From Sphingomonas profundi (GTDB taxonomy: Bacteria > Pseudomonadota > Alphaproteobacteria > Sphingomonadales > Sphingomonadaceae), in NCBI RefSeq assembly GCF_009739515.1, contig NZ_CP046535.1, positions 1,240,001 through 1,304,000 on the forward strand: a stretch of DNA of 64,000 nucleotides, written 5' to 3'. The position numbers were made by a program, and so were the translations under genes. Under the pieces are notes generated by a model, which saw nothing but the letters and a program-made list of their open reading frames with translations, had not been told where the DNA came from and ran no database searches. This document shows, in pieces, positions 47,093 to 56,436 of the stretch (positions are counted from its first letter, which is position 1; each line of letters begins with the position of its first letter).

Positions 47093-48526
47093 ATGAGCAC
47101 CGCACCCCGCACCCTCTATGAAAAGATCTGGGACGCGCATGTCGTGGACCGGCGAGACGACGGCACCTGCCTGATCTACATCGATCGCCACCTCGTCCAC
47201 GAGGTGACGAGCCCGCAGGCGTTCGAGGCGCTCAGGCTCGCCGGGCGCAAGGTGCGGCGGCCGGACCTGACGCTCGCCGTGCCGGATCACAACCTGCCGA
47301 CCACCGCGCGGCTGGATGCGGCGGGCAACCGCCTGCCGATCGCCGACGCGGAATCGGCGCAGCAGCTGGCCGCGCTGGAGCGCAACGCGCCCGAGTTCGG
47401 CGTGCCCTATATCGGCGCGACCGCGCCCGAGCAGGGCATCGTCCATGTCGTCGGGCCGGAGCAGGGCTTCTCGCTGCCGGGCACCACGATCGTGTGCGGC
47501 GACAGCCACACCGCGGCGCATGGCGGCGTGGGCGCGCTGGCCTTCGGCATCGGCACCTCCGAGGTGGAGCATGTGCTGGCGACCCAGACCCTGCTGCTGC
47601 AGCAATCGAAGACGATGGAGGTGCGGGTCGACGGCGTTCTCGGCTTCGGCGTGAGCCCGAAGGACGTGATCCTGCACGTGATCGGCCGCATCGGCGCGGC
47701 CGGCGGCACCGGCCATGTGATCGAATATACCGGCAACGTGTTCCGCGAGATGTCGGTCGAGGGGCGGCTGACCGTATCGAACATGTCGATCGAGGGCGGC
47801 GCCCGCGCCGGGCTGATCGCGGCGGACGACATGACCTTCGCCTATCTGAAGGGCCGGCCGATGGCGCCGCAGGGGGCCGAGTGGGACCGGGCGGTCGCGT
47901 GGTGGCGCAGCCTGGCAACCGATCCCGGCGCCGTCTACGACAAGGTGGTGGTGATCGACGCGGGCGAGATCGCGCCGAGCCTCACCTGGGGCACGAGCCC
48001 CGAGGACGTGGTGGCGATCACCGGCGAGGTGCCCGATCCGATGAGCTTCGCCGACCCCTCCAAGCAGGAGGCGGCGCGCAAGTCGCTGGCCTATATGGGA
48101 CTGGCGCCGGGCGTGCGGATGCAGGACGTGGCGGTCGAGAACATCTTCATCGGCAGCTGCACCAACAGCCGTATCGAGGATTTGCGCGCGGCGGCGGAAG
48201 TGGCGCGTGGCCGGCACGTGGCGGGCAATGTGCGGCAGGCGCTGGTGGTGCCGGGCTCCGGCCTGGTCAAGCGGCAGGCGGAGGCCGAGGGGCTCGACCG
48301 CATCTTCATCGCGGCGGGGTTCGAGTGGCGCGAGCCCGGCTGCTCGATGTGCCTGGCGATGAACCCGGACAAGGTGCCGGCGGGCGAGCGCTGCGCCTCC
48401 ACCAGCAACCGCAACTTCGTCGGCCGGCAGGGACCGGGGGCGCGCACCCACCTCGTCTCCCCCGCGATGGCGGCGGCGGCGGCGGTGACGGGGCGGCTGG
48501 CGGACGTGCGCGAGCTGGTGGGATGA
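47093..48526 (+). CDS. leuC: 3-isopropylmalate dehydratase large subunit
   Basis: Fe-S dehydratase subunit that isomerises 2- to 3-isopropylmalate in leucine synthesis. It is 477 residues long: the first cluster ligand in [11 protein letters not shown] and the [10 protein letters not shown] pair, plus [30 protein letters not shown] and [20 protein letters not shown] 47093 ([18 protein letters not shown]) is preferred over GTG 47084. Its stop overlaps the GFA gene start (ATGA). Confidence 0.96.
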   Translation: MSTAPRTLYEKIWDAHVVDRRDDGTCLIYIDRHLVHEVTSPQAFEALRLAGRKVRRPDLTLAVPDHNLPTTARLDAAGNRLPIADAESAQQLAALERNAPEFGVPYIGATAPEQGIVHVVGPEQGFSLPGTTIVCGDSHTAAHGGVGALAFGIGTSEVEHVLATQTLLLQQSKTMEVRVDGVLGFGVSPKDVILHVIGRIGAAGGTGHVIEYTGNVFREMSVEGRLTVSNMSIEGGARAGLIAADDMTFAYLKGRPMAPQGAEWDRAVAWWRSLATDPGAVYDKVVVIDAGEIAPSLTWGTSPEDVVAITGEVPDPMSFADPSKQEAARKSLAYMGLAPGVRMQDVAVENIFIGSCTNSRIEDLRAAAEVARGRHVAGNVRQALVVPGSGLVKRQAEAEGLDRIFIAAGFEWREPGCSMCLAMNPDKVPAGERCASTSNRNFVGRQGPGARTHLVSPAMAAAAAVTGRLADVRELVG

Positions 48527-48927
48527 ACGGGCGCTGCCACTGCGGGGCGGTGACGATCGAGGTGCCCGGCCGGCCGGAGAAGCTGAACCTGTGCAACTGC
48601 TCGGTCTGCTTCACGCTGGGCACGCTGTGGGCCTATTATCCGCGATCGCAGGTGGCGATCGGCGGCACGCCGCGCGGTTATGCCCGCGCGGACATGGCCG
48701 CGCCGCGCCTGAGCTTCAACTTCTGCGAGACGTGCGGCGCGACGACCCACTGGTCCTACCTCGATCCGCACGGGCCGGATCGGGCCGGCGTGAACATGCG
48801 GCTGTTCGATCCCGCCGATCTCGCCGGCATCGAGGTGGAATACGAGAACAGCCGGGAGGAGCATCCGGGCGCGCCGGAACGCTACCGCGAAGCGAGCATC
48901 TTCACCGCATCAGGAGCCACGGCGTGA
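48523..48927 (+). CDS. GFA/CENP-V-like zinc protein inserted in the leuCD operon
   Basis: A 134-residue protein with GFA-type zinc ligands: [23 protein letters not shown] and [13 protein letters not shown]. The fold belongs to glutathione-dependent formaldehyde-activating enzymes and their relatives; the actual reaction is not readable. It overlaps leuC by 4 nt at its start and leuD by 4 nt at its end (TGA/GTGA), so all three are co-translated, which is unusual: LeuC and LeuD normally abut. Confidence 0.85.
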   Translation: MNGRCHCGAVTIEVPGRPEKLNLCNCSVCFTLGTLWAYYPRSQVAIGGTPRGYARADMAAPRLSFNFCETCGATTHWSYLDPHGPDRAGVNMRLFDPADLAGIEVEYENSREEHPGAPERYREASIFTASGATA

Positions 48928-49508
48928 AACCTGTCAGCACCGTTCAGGGCCGCGCCTATCCGCTCGGCCGCAAGAATATCGATACCGACGTCATCATCCC
49001 GGCGCACTATCTGAAGACGATCTCGCGCGCCGGGCTGGGCAAGGGCGCGTTCGAGACGATCCGGGCGGAGCCGGGCAACCTGTTCGACGATCCCGCTTAT
49101 GCCGGCGCGCCGATCATCATCGCCGGCGACAATTTCGGCTGCGGATCGAGCCGCGAGCATGCCGCCTGGGCGCTGCTGGACATGGGCGTGACGGCGGTGA
49201 TCGCGCCGAGCTTCTCCGACATATTCTCCGGCAATGCGGTGAAGAACGGCATCGTGCCGGTGGTGCTGCCGCAGGACGCGATCGACCGGCTGCTGGAGGT
49301 GGCGAAGGGCCAGCCGATCACGGTGGATCTGGAGACGTGCACCGTGACGACGCCCTATCAGGACCGCTTCGCCTTCGAGCTGGACCCGTTCCGCCGCGAT
49401 TGCCTGCTGGGCGGGCTGGACGAGGTGGGCCTCACTCTGGCGCAGGACGCGAAGATCGCCGGCTACGAGGCGCGGATCGCGGCCGAGCGGCCGTGGCTGG
49501 CCGCATGA
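48924..49508 (+). CDS. leuD: 3-isopropylmalate dehydratase small subunit
   Basis: Swivelling domain partner of LeuC. It is 194 residues long from GTG 48924 ([30 protein letters not shown]), with [20 protein letters not shown] and [19 protein letters not shown]. The GTG start overlaps the GFA stop by 4 nt, and its own stop overlaps the next ATG. leuA and leuB are not in this window. Confidence 0.95.
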   Translation: MKPVSTVQGRAYPLGRKNIDTDVIIPAHYLKTISRAGLGKGAFETIRAEPGNLFDDPAYAGAPIIIAGDNFGCGSSREHAAWALLDMGVTAVIAPSFSDIFSGNAVKNGIVPVVLPQDAIDRLLEVAKGQPITVDLETCTVTTPYQDRFAFELDPFRRDCLLGGLDEVGLTLAQDAKIAGYEARIAAERPWLAA

Positions 49509-50503
49509 AGGCCTTGCTCTCGACCGCGCCGGGCGGGCCGGAGACGCTCGCCATCGGCGATCTGCCCGATCCGGCGGCGGCGCCGGGCGAGGTGGTGGTG
49601 GCGGTGCGGGCGTGCGCCGTAAACTTCCCCGACGCCCTGATCATCGAGGACCGCTACCAGTTCAAGCCGCCGCGCCCGTTCGCGCCGGGCGGCGAGGTGG
49701 CCGGCATCATAGAGGCGGCGGGCGAGGGCGTAACCGGCTTCGCGCCCGGCGACCGGGTGATCGCGATGTGCCTGAGCGGCGGCATGGCGGAGAAGGTGGC
49801 GGTGCCGGCGGGCGCCGTGTTCGCGCTGCCGGACGGGTTCGGCTTCGCGGAAGGATCGGCGCTGCTGATGACATACGGCACGGTCGTCCACGCGCTCGTG
49901 GATCGCGGCCGGCTGGTCGCCGGCGAGACGGTGCTGGTGCTGGGCGCGGCGGGCGGCGTCGGGCTGGCGGCGGTGGAAGTGGCGTCGGCGCTGGGCGCGC
50001 GCGTGGTGGCGGCCGTCTCCAGCGAGGAGAAGGCGGCCGTGGCGCGGGCGGCGGGCGCGGCGGTGACTTTGGTCTACGGCGCGGCGCCGTTCGACAAGGA
50101 TGGATCGCGCGCGCTCGCCAACCAGTTCAAGGCGGCGCTGGGCAGCGGGGGCGCGGACGTGATCGTCGACCCGGTCGGCGGCGACTATGCCGAGCCGGCG
50201 CTGCGCGCGATCGCCTGGGCCGGGCGCTATCTGGTGATCGGCTTCCCCGCCGGCATCCCGAAGCTGCCGCTGAACCTCACCCTGCTGAAGAGCTGCGACG
50301 TGTGCGGCGTGTTCTGGGGCGAGTTCGCCCGCCGCTTCCCGCAGGAGAATGCGGCGAACGTCGCGCGGCTGTTCGACCTGTGGGGCGCGGGGAAGATCGG
50401 CCCGCAGGTGACGCAGACCTACGCGCTTGCGGATGGCGGCGCGGCGATCGCCCGGCTCGCGTCGCGCGCGGCCACGGGCAAGCTCGTGGTGACGCTCGAC
50501 TGA
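49505..50503 (+). CDS. zinc-independent NADPH:quinone oxidoreductase family
   Basis: A 332-residue MDR-superfamily enzyme: GroES-like N-domain ([38 protein letters not shown]), the Rossmann motif [34 protein letters not shown] and a [19 protein letters not shown] block. No zinc ligand pattern is seen, so it fits the quinone oxidoreductase/crotonyl-reductase-like branch. It overlaps leuD by 4 nt. Whether it serves the same pathway is not shown. Confidence 0.88.
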   Translation: MKALLSTAPGGPETLAIGDLPDPAAAPGEVVVAVRACAVNFPDALIIEDRYQFKPPRPFAPGGEVAGIIEAAGEGVTGFAPGDRVIAMCLSGGMAEKVAVPAGAVFALPDGFGFAEGSALLMTYGTVVHALVDRGRLVAGETVLVLGAAGGVGLAAVEVASALGARVVAAVSSEEKAAVARAAGAAVTLVYGAAPFDKDGSRALANQFKAALGSGGADVIVDPVGGDYAEPALRAIAWAGRYLVIGFPAGIPKLPLNLTLLKSCDVCGVFWGEFARRFPQENAANVARLFDLWGAGKIGPQVTQTYALADGGAAIARLASRAATGKLVVTLD

Positions 50504-50574
50504 TCGTTTCGGCCGCCGTTGCGCGCCGCCGCCGGCCGCCCTATCTGGTCGGTGAGCACAGCGGAGGCAGACGC

Positions 50575-50898
50575 ATGACCACATTCGACGATCGCGAGCG
50601 CGGGTTCGAGACGAAGTTCGCGCGCGATCAGGATATGGCCTTCCGCATCACCGCCCGCCGCAACCGCCTGATCGGCACCTGGGCGGCCGAGCTGATGGGC
50701 CTGACCCCGGCCGAGACCGACGCCTATGCCAAGGCCGTGGTGCAGGCCGATTTCGAGGAAGCGGGCGACGAGGACGTGATCCGCAAGCTGCTCGGCGATC
50801 TCGTCTCGGCCAATGTCGATATCGACGAGGCGCGCATCCGCGTGGCGCTGGACCAGCGCACCGTCGAGGCGCGGCGGCAGCTGATGGAGTCGCAGTGA
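50575..50898 (+). CDS. DUF1476 domain protein
   Basis: A 107-residue helical protein: TTFDDRERGFETKFARDQDMAFRITARRNRLIGTWAAELMGL, then EDVIRKLLGDLVSANVDIDEARIRVALDQ. DUF1476 proteins in alphaproteobacteria include the ATPase inhibitor zeta subunit, so a role in F1F0-ATPase inhibition is possible, by family knowledge. The GGAGG ribosome-binding site precedes ATG 50575. It is coupled to bolA. Confidence 0.85.
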   Translation: MTTFDDRERGFETKFARDQDMAFRITARRNRLIGTWAAELMGLTPAETDAYAKAVVQADFEEAGDEDVIRKLLGDLVSANVDIDEARIRVALDQRTVEARRQLMESQ

Positions 50899-51146
50899 TG
50901 CCGATGGCGGCAGAAGATATCGAGACGATGATCCGCGCGGCCATTCCGGACGCGCAGGTGGAGATCACCGACCTTGCCGGAGACGGCGACCATTATGCCG
51001 CCCGCGTGGTGAGCGAGAGCTTCCGCGGCCTGCCGCGCGTGCGCCAGCACCAGCGCGTCTACGATGCGCTCGGCGGCCGCATGGGCGGCGTGCTCCACGC
51101 GCTCCAGTTGACCACCGCTGCCCCCAGTACAGGAATTGCGCCATGA
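50898..51146 (+). CDS. BolA-family protein
   Basis: An 82-residue class II KH-like protein: ADIETMIRAAIPDAQVEITDLAGDGDHYAARVVSESFRG and the signature RVRQHQRVYDALGGRMGGVLHALQL with a conserved His. BolA proteins bind the Fe-S cluster of CGFS glutaredoxins and regulate iron homeostasis. Start ATG 50898 overlaps the DUF1476 stop by one base; ATG 50904 or GTG 50895 are alternatives. It overlaps the glutaredoxin start by 4 nt. Confidence 0.92.
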   Translation: MPMAAEDIETMIRAAIPDAQVEITDLAGDGDHYAARVVSESFRGLPRVRQHQRVYDALGGRMGGVLHALQLTTAAPSTGIAP

Positions 51147-51475
51147 GCGACGAAGTCCAGGATCGTATCGCCACCGCCGTCAACGCGGCCGACGTGCTGC
51201 TGTTCATGAAAGGAACGCCGCTGTTCCCGCAGTGCGGCTTCTCCAGCCGCGCCATCGCCATCCTCGACCGGCTGGGCGTGGAATATGCGACGGTGGACGT
51301 GCTGCAGGATCAGGCCATCCGCCAGGGGATCAAGCAATTCTCCGACTGGCCGACCGTGCCGCAGCTGTACGTGAAGGGCGAGTTCGTCGGCGGATCGGAC
51401 ATCATGATGGAGATGTACGAGGCGGGCGAGCTGACCGATCTGCTCGCCGAGAAGGGCATTCCGCAGGCGGGGTGA
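51143..51475 (+). CDS. grxD: Grx4-type monothiol glutaredoxin
   Basis: A 110-residue glutaredoxin with the CGFS active site (Cys31 in PQCGFSSR), LFMKGTPLFP, WPTVPQLYVKGEFVGGSDIMMEMYE and a C-terminal GEL. It forms a glutathione-ligated 2Fe-2S cluster with BolA, which is encoded just before it and overlaps by 4 nt. Together with DUF1476, BolA and Grx4 it is a conserved alphaproteobacterial cluster. Confidence 0.95.
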   Translation: MSDEVQDRIATAVNAADVLLFMKGTPLFPQCGFSSRAIAILDRLGVEYATVDVLQDQAIRQGIKQFSDWPTVPQLYVKGEFVGGSDIMMEMYEAGELTDLLAEKGIPQAG

Positions 51476-51488
51476 GGCCGGCGGGCGA

Positions 51489-52661
51489 TCAGCGCAGCAT
51501 CTCGTCGAGCGCGCGATAGGCGGCCTCGTCGGAGAAGTTGGCGCGATAGATCGCCTCGGCCCTGCGGCAGCGTGCCGCGTGCAGGGCGTCGTCCCCCAGC
51601 AGGGCGATGACGGCGGCGGCGAAGGCGTCCGCCGTGTCCGCCACATCGGCGGCGCCGGCAAACTGCGCCGGGTCATCGGCATCTACGCCCAGCGATGTCG
51701 TGACCAGTGGCCGGCCGTGCGAGAATGCCTCGCCGATCTTGGTCTTCACGCCGTTGGTGCCGATCAGCAGCGGGGCGATCACGATGCGGGCGGCGCCATA
51801 TTCGGCATCGAGATCGGCGACGAAGCCGGCGATCTCTATGCCGGGCGTGTCCGCTTCGGCGACGTCCCGACCCACCGAGCCGACGATGCGCAACCGCGCC
51901 GCCGGGCAGGCGGCGCGGATCGGGCCCCAGCAGTGCGCGACGAACCAGTTGATCCCCTGCCGGTTCGGCTCGGTCCGCGCGCCGACGAACAGGATGACGG
52001 GCTCGTCCGCATGCCCGGACGCGATGCGGCACGGGAAGCCCATGCCGATGAAGGCGCCGTTCGGCGCACCGCTGACTTCCTTATAGTGCAGCAGATCCGA
52101 CATGCTGTTGAAGGCGGCCCGCCTGGCGCGGGGCAGCGCCTGCCACGATCGTGGCCGCACGGGCGCGGTATGCGCGCGGTCGCCGCCCAGGCTCGTCAGC
52201 CGTTCGCTGAAGAAACCCCTGATCGCCACGGTCGTGTCGGCCCATGCGCCGATCCACGGCAGCAGCTCGCAGGCATCGTAGATCAGCACGACCAGATCGG
52301 GGCGGAGATGCTGCAGCTGCCGCCGCAGCCATCGTCCCTCCGCCGCCGTCGGCTCGTCCTTGAGGAAGGAGCGGCGGGTGGCGAGGCGCATGGCGGTGTT
52401 CAGGTACGTGACGGGGGAGAGCGAGGCATAGCGGTAGCGGCCGATCGCGACTGCCCGCCGCACCCTGAAACGCTCCTCTCCGGAGAGGCCGGGGCGGAGA
52501 TCGACCAGCGGATTCGTGCGACCGCGAGATATATCCGTGATGAAGCTCTGAACGTCATGTCCGCCGTCGTGCAGGTGTCGTCGAATCGCATCGAGATAGA
52601 CGACGTCGCCGGCGCGAACCGTCTCATAGGGGTAGCTCTCGACGAAGGCGATGCGTGCCAT
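51489..52661 (-). CDS. glycosyltransferase (GT-B fold), isolated
   Basis: A 390-residue protein with MARIAFVESYPYETVRAGDVVYLDAIRRHLHDGGHDVQSFI, an acceptor-side DLVVLIYDACELLPWIG, PVILFVGARTEPNRQGINWFV and a donor-side GTNGVKTKIGEAFSHGRPLVTTSLGVDADD block, as in GT4-like enzymes (Glyco_trans_1_4). It is followed convergently by grxD and is divergent from the MBL-fold gene across a 334-nt gap with a strong hairpin. No polysaccharide genes lie nearby, so the donor and acceptor are unknown. ATG 52661 gives the best N-terminus. Confidence 0.85.
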   Translation of the reverse strand: MARIAFVESYPYETVRAGDVVYLDAIRRHLHDGGHDVQSFITDISRGRTNPLVDLRPGLSGEERFRVRRAVAIGRYRYASLSPVTYLNTAMRLATRRSFLKDEPTAAEGRWLRRQLQHLRPDLVVLIYDACELLPWIGAWADTTVAIRGFFSERLTSLGGDRAHTAPVRPRSWQALPRARRAAFNSMSDLLHYKEVSGAPNGAFIGMGFPCRIASGHADEPVILFVGARTEPNRQGINWFVAHCWGPIRAACPAARLRIVGSVGRDVAEADTPGIEIAGFVADLDAEYGAARIVIAPLLIGTNGVKTKIGEAFSHGRPLVTTSLGVDADDPAQFAGAADVADTADAFAAAVIALLGDDALHAARCRRAEAIYRANFSDEAAYRALDEMLR

Positions 52662-52995
52662 GTCTTTCCGATGCTGCAATTGCGAACATCGCGTGATCGC
52701 ACAGGCGGGCGCGGATCGGCAGGGCGCGGCGCGGCAGACTGCGCCGTTTCGGATCACGCCATCGCGGGGAAGGGTGGGCGCGGGCCGATGCGAGACCAGT
52801 CAGCATCGGCCCGCCACTCTGGAACGAGTTTTGGAACGCCGGCATCGTCGCAAGCGGCGTGCCAGTTGTCGACGGCAACGCGCTTCCGCGGCACGCGCTG
52901 GTTAATCGCGGGTTGAGCATGGCGGCATGTGTAAGCCCGGCCGACACATCGGAGGAGATACGGGCTCCCTTCAAATCGCCGGGCGGAAGTGCCAC
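52662..52995. other. 334-nt divergent intergenic region with long hairpin
   Basis: There is no gene here. It holds a perfect 11-bp inverted repeat CGGGCCGATGC 52781-52791 / GCATCGGCCCG 52803-52813 with an 11-nt loop, followed by TGGAACG 52820-52826 and TGGAACG 52832-52838, a direct repeat with a 5-nt gap. These lie between the divergent glycosyltransferase and MBL genes and look like operator and promoter material. I could not place a -35/-10 pair with confidence. Confidence 0.5.
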
Positions 52996-53862
52996 ATGGC
53001 CGGCATGACCGATCAAGTCCCGAGCATCGCGCAAGACCTGCATCCGCTGGTGCGGCGCGTGCTGGCGCCCAACCCGTCCGCCTTCACCTATACCGGCACG
53101 CAGACATATCTGGTGGGGCATGGCGAGGTGGCGGTGATCGATCCTGGCCCCGACCTGGAGGAGCATGTCGCGGCGATCCTTGCGGCCACCGCAGGCGAGC
53201 GGATCACCGCCATCCTGTGCACCCACACCCACCGCGATCACAGCCCCGCCGCGCGCCCGCTGCGGGCGGCGACGGGCGCCGCGATCGTCGGCTGCGCGCC
53301 GCTGGCGCTGGCGGACGACGGGCCGCGCGCCGATGCCGCCTTCGATACGGACCACGCGCCCGATCGCGTGCTGGCCGATGGCGAGAGCGTGCACGGCGCC
53401 GGGTGGGCGCTGTCGGCGGTGGCGACGCCGGGCCATACGTCCAACCACCTCTGCTTCGCGCTGCCGCAGGCGCGGGCGCTGTTCACCGGCGATCATGTGA
53501 TGGGCTGGTCCACATCCGTGATCTCGCCGCCGGATGGGGACATGAGCGCCTATATGGCCAGCTTGGATCGGCTGATGCAGCGCGACGACCTGGTCTACTA
53601 TCCGGCGCATGGCGAGCCGGTGGAGAAGCCGCAGCGCTTCGTGCGCGGGCTGATCGGCCACCGGCGCCAGCGCGAGGGGCAGATCGTGCGGCTGCTGGAG
53701 CAGGGCGATCAGGCGATTCCGGCGATGGTGGCGAAGATGTACGCCGGCATCGATCCGCGGCTGCACGGCGCTGCCGGGCGATCGGTGCTGGCCCACCTGA
53801 TCGATATGGAGCAGCGCGGCGCCGTGGCGCGCAGCGGCGAGACGTGGCGGCTGGCGGCGTGA
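52996..53862 (+). CDS. MBL-fold metallo-hydrolase (LACTB2-like)
   Basis: A 288-residue metallo-beta-lactamase fold enzyme: YLVGHGEVAVIDPGPDLEEH, the metal-binding THTHRDHSPA, GHTSNHL, LFTGDHVMGWSTSVI and YPAHGEPVEKP, with a winged-helix-like C-terminus. LACTB2-type proteins are ribonucleases or hydrolases; the substrate is unknown. ATG 52996 has GGAAG 6 nt upstream; ATG 53005 is also possible. Its stop overlaps the DUF4230 gene start by 4 nt. Confidence 0.88.
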   Translation: MAGMTDQVPSIAQDLHPLVRRVLAPNPSAFTYTGTQTYLVGHGEVAVIDPGPDLEEHVAAILAATAGERITAILCTHTHRDHSPAARPLRAATGAAIVGCAPLALADDGPRADAAFDTDHAPDRVLADGESVHGAGWALSAVATPGHTSNHLCFALPQARALFTGDHVMGWSTSVISPPDGDMSAYMASLDRLMQRDDLVYYPAHGEPVEKPQRFVRGLIGHRRQREGQIVRLLEQGDQAIPAMVAKMYAGIDPRLHGAAGRSVLAHLIDMEQRGAVARSGETWRLAA

Positions 53863-54563
53863 GGGGCGCGTTACGCTGGCTGCTGCCGCTGGCGCTGGCC
53901 GGCCTGCTGATGGTCGCCGGCCTGCTCTACATGCAGCGGCGGGCGGCGGACCTGTTCGATCCGGCGCCGGAGACGATCGTCTCCGCCAGCCTGCAGGGCT
54001 TGCGCGAGCAGAACCGGCTCTCCGCTTTCGTCGCCAATTATGTCGCGGTCGTCACGGCCAGCCAGTCCCGCTTCGGGCTGAGCGCGCGGCGGACGCTCAT
54101 CATGCCCGGCCTCGTGCGCTACGAGGTAGATCTGGCGCGGCTGCGGGCCGAGGACGTGGTGTATGACAAGGCCGCCGGCGAGCTGCGCATCACCGCGCCG
54201 CCGGTGGAGGTGGTCGGCCCCCAGATCGACCTCACCCAGCTGCGCGAATATGACGGCGGCGGGCTGCTGCTGCGGATCAGCGACACCGGCCAGCAGCTGG
54301 ACGCGGCCAATCGCCGCGCCGGCCAGGCAGAGCTGCTGCGGCAGGCGCGGCAGCCGGTGCCGATGAGCCTCGCGCGCGACGCGACCCGCCGGGCGATCGA
54401 GCGCAGCTTCGCGCTGCCGCTGCGTGCCGCCGCCCTGCCGGCCGAGGTGCGCGTGCGGTTTCCGGACGAGCCGGGCTTTCCGGCGCGTACGATCGAGCAG
54501 ATGGACCGTTCCACATCGCTGCGGGACGTCTATGACACGGCGAACGCCGCGACGGAGAGATGA
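53859..54563 (+). CDS. DUF4230 membrane-anchored protein
   Basis: A 234-residue protein from GTG 53859, overlapping the MBL stop. One N-terminal TM helix ([22 protein letters not shown]), then a periplasmic DUF4230-like domain ([51 protein letters not shown]...). Function unknown. It overlaps nadA by 4 nt, so it is translationally tied to NAD synthesis. Confidence 0.85.
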   Translation: MRGALRWLLPLALAGLLMVAGLLYMQRRAADLFDPAPETIVSASLQGLREQNRLSAFVANYVAVVTASQSRFGLSARRTLIMPGLVRYEVDLARLRAEDVVYDKAAGELRITAPPVEVVGPQIDLTQLREYDGGGLLLRISDTGQQLDAANRRAGQAELLRQARQPVPMSLARDATRRAIERSFALPLRAAALPAEVRVRFPDEPGFPARTIEQMDRSTSLRDVYDTANAATER

Positions 54564-55576
54564 GCATGGACGCACGGCTGGGCACAGGCGGATCGCTGGC
54601 GGGGCTGGACCTGCGCGCCGAGATCGATCGGCTGCGCAAGACACGCAACGCCGTGATCCTGGCCCATTACTACCAGGAGCCGGAAATACAGGATCTCGCC
54701 GACTTCGTCGGCGACAGCCTGGATCTCAGCCGCAAGGCGGCGGACACGGACGCGGAGGTGATCGCCTTCTGCGGCGTACGCTTCATGGCCGAGGTGGCCA
54801 AGATCCTGAGCCCGCAAAAGACGGTGATCCTGCCGGACATGGAGGCCGGCTGCTCGCTGGAGGACAGCTGCCCGCCCGAGCAGTTCGCCCGCTTCCGCGC
54901 GGCGCATCCGGATCACATCGCGCTGACGTACATCAACTGCTCGGCGGCGGTGAAGGCGCACAGCGACATCATCGTCACCAGCTCCTCGGCAGAGAAGATC
55001 CTGAGCCAGCTGCCGGCCGACCAGAAGATCATCTTCGCGCCGGACAAGAATCTGGGCGCTTATTTCAACCGCAAGACCGGGCGCGACATGCTGCTGTGGC
55101 CCGGCGCCTGCATCGTCCACGAGGCGTTCAGCGAGACGGAGCTGCTGAAGCTGAAGGCGCTGCACCCCGGCGCGCCGGTGGCGGCGCACCCGGAATGCCC
55201 GGCCTACATCCTCGATCACGCCGACCAGGTGGGCTCCACCCGGGCGATCCTGGAATATGCGCTGGCGAGCCCGGCCGAGACGATCATCGTGGCGACCGAG
55301 CCGCACATCATCCACCAGATGCAGAAGGCGGCGCCGGGCAAGACCTTCATCGGCGCGCCGGGCGCGGACGGCAACTGCAACTGCAACATGTGCCCGTACA
55401 TGGCGCTGAACACGATCAAGAAGCTGTACCTCGCGCTGCGCGACCTGACGCCCCGCATCGAGCTGGACGAGGCGACCCGGCTGGCCGCCAAGGCCCCGCT
55501 GGACAGGATGCTGGCGATGGCGAGCGGCACGGTGGGCCTGGGCGATCTGGGCCTGGCGCGCGTGACCGGGGATTGA
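54560..55576 (+). CDS. nadA: quinolinate synthase A
   Basis: Fe-S enzyme condensing iminoaspartate with DHAP to quinolinate in de novo NAD synthesis. It is 338 residues long: [25 protein letters not shown], cluster cysteines in [22 protein letters not shown] and [14 protein letters not shown] 54560 overlaps the previous stop; 54566 is a close alternative. nadC follows 14 nt later; nadB is not seen in the window. Confidence 0.96.
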   Translation: MSMDARLGTGGSLAGLDLRAEIDRLRKTRNAVILAHYYQEPEIQDLADFVGDSLDLSRKAADTDAEVIAFCGVRFMAEVAKILSPQKTVILPDMEAGCSLEDSCPPEQFARFRAAHPDHIALTYINCSAAVKAHSDIIVTSSSAEKILSQLPADQKIIFAPDKNLGAYFNRKTGRDMLLWPGACIVHEAFSETELLKLKALHPGAPVAAHPECPAYILDHADQVGSTRAILEYALASPAETIIVATEPHIIHQMQKAAPGKTFIGAPGADGNCNCNMCPYMALNTIKKLYLALRDLTPRIELDEATRLAAKAPLDRMLAMASGTVGLGDLGLARVTGD

Positions 55577-55590
55577 CGGGGGCGGTGACG

Positions 55591-56436
55591 ATGACGATCG
55601 ACATAGCCGGCTTCGACACCGACGCCTTCGTGGCGGCCACGCTGGCCGAGGATCTGGGCGAGGCGGGTGACATCACGTCCGCCGCCGTCATTCCCGCGGA
55701 CGCGATGTTCGACGGGGTGATGGACAGCCGCGACGCGATCGTCGTGGCCGGGTTGCCGCTGGCGGAGGCGTTCTTCCGCGCGCTGGATCCGGATGTCGCG
55801 ATCGAGCGCCTGGTGGCGGACGGCGACCGGGTGGCGGCGGGCACGGACATTCTGCACCTGCGTGGCCGCGCGCGGGCGCTGCTGACGGCGGAGCGATCCG
55901 CGCTGAACACCGTGCAGCATCTCTCCGGCATCGCCACGCTGACGCGCGCCTATGTGGATGCGATCGCCGGCACCGGCGCGATCCTGCTCGACACGCGCAA
56001 GACCATCCCCGGCCTGCGCCTGATCGAGAAATACGCGACCCGCATGGGCGGTGCGACGAACCATCGCATGGGCCTGTGGGATGCGGCGATGATCAAGGAC
56101 AATCACGTCGCGGTGGCGGGCGGCGTGGCCGAGGCGGCGCGGCGGGCGGCGGCTGCGGGGATCGCGAGCATCATCGTGGAGGTGGACCGGATCGACCAGA
56201 TCGAGCCCGCGCTGGCGGCCGGCGCGACCCACCTGCTGCTGGACAACATGGCCCCGCCGACCCTGCGTGCCGCCGTCACCCTGGTCGGCGGCCGGGTGCC
56301 GACCGAGGCGTCCGGCGGGGTGCGGCTGGACACGATCCGGGCGATCGCGGAGAGCGGCGTCACCTACATCTCGGTCGGGCGGCTGACGCAGTCGGCCCCG
56401 GCCGCCGACATCGGCCTGGATCTGGCGCCGCGATGA
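55591..56436 (+). CDS. nadC: nicotinate-nucleotide pyrophosphorylase (carboxylating)
   Basis: Quinolinate phosphoribosyltransferase, making NaMN with CO2 release. It is 281 residues long: EDLGEAGDITSAAVIP, ERSALNTVQHLSGIATLTR, LLDTRKTIPGLRLIEKYATRMGGATNHRMGLWDAAMIKDNH and EASGGVRLDTIRAIAESGV. ATG 55591 starts the family N-terminus. It overlaps the RNase T2 start by 4 nt. Confidence 0.96.
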   Translation: MTIDIAGFDTDAFVAATLAEDLGEAGDITSAAVIPADAMFDGVMDSRDAIVVAGLPLAEAFFRALDPDVAIERLVADGDRVAAGTDILHLRGRARALLTAERSALNTVQHLSGIATLTRAYVDAIAGTGAILLDTRKTIPGLRLIEKYATRMGGATNHRMGLWDAAMIKDNHVAVAGGVAEAARRAAAAGIASIIVEVDRIDQIEPALAAGATHLLLDNMAPPTLRAAVTLVGGRVPTEASGGVRLDTIRAIAESGVTYISVGRLTQSAPAADIGLDLAPR

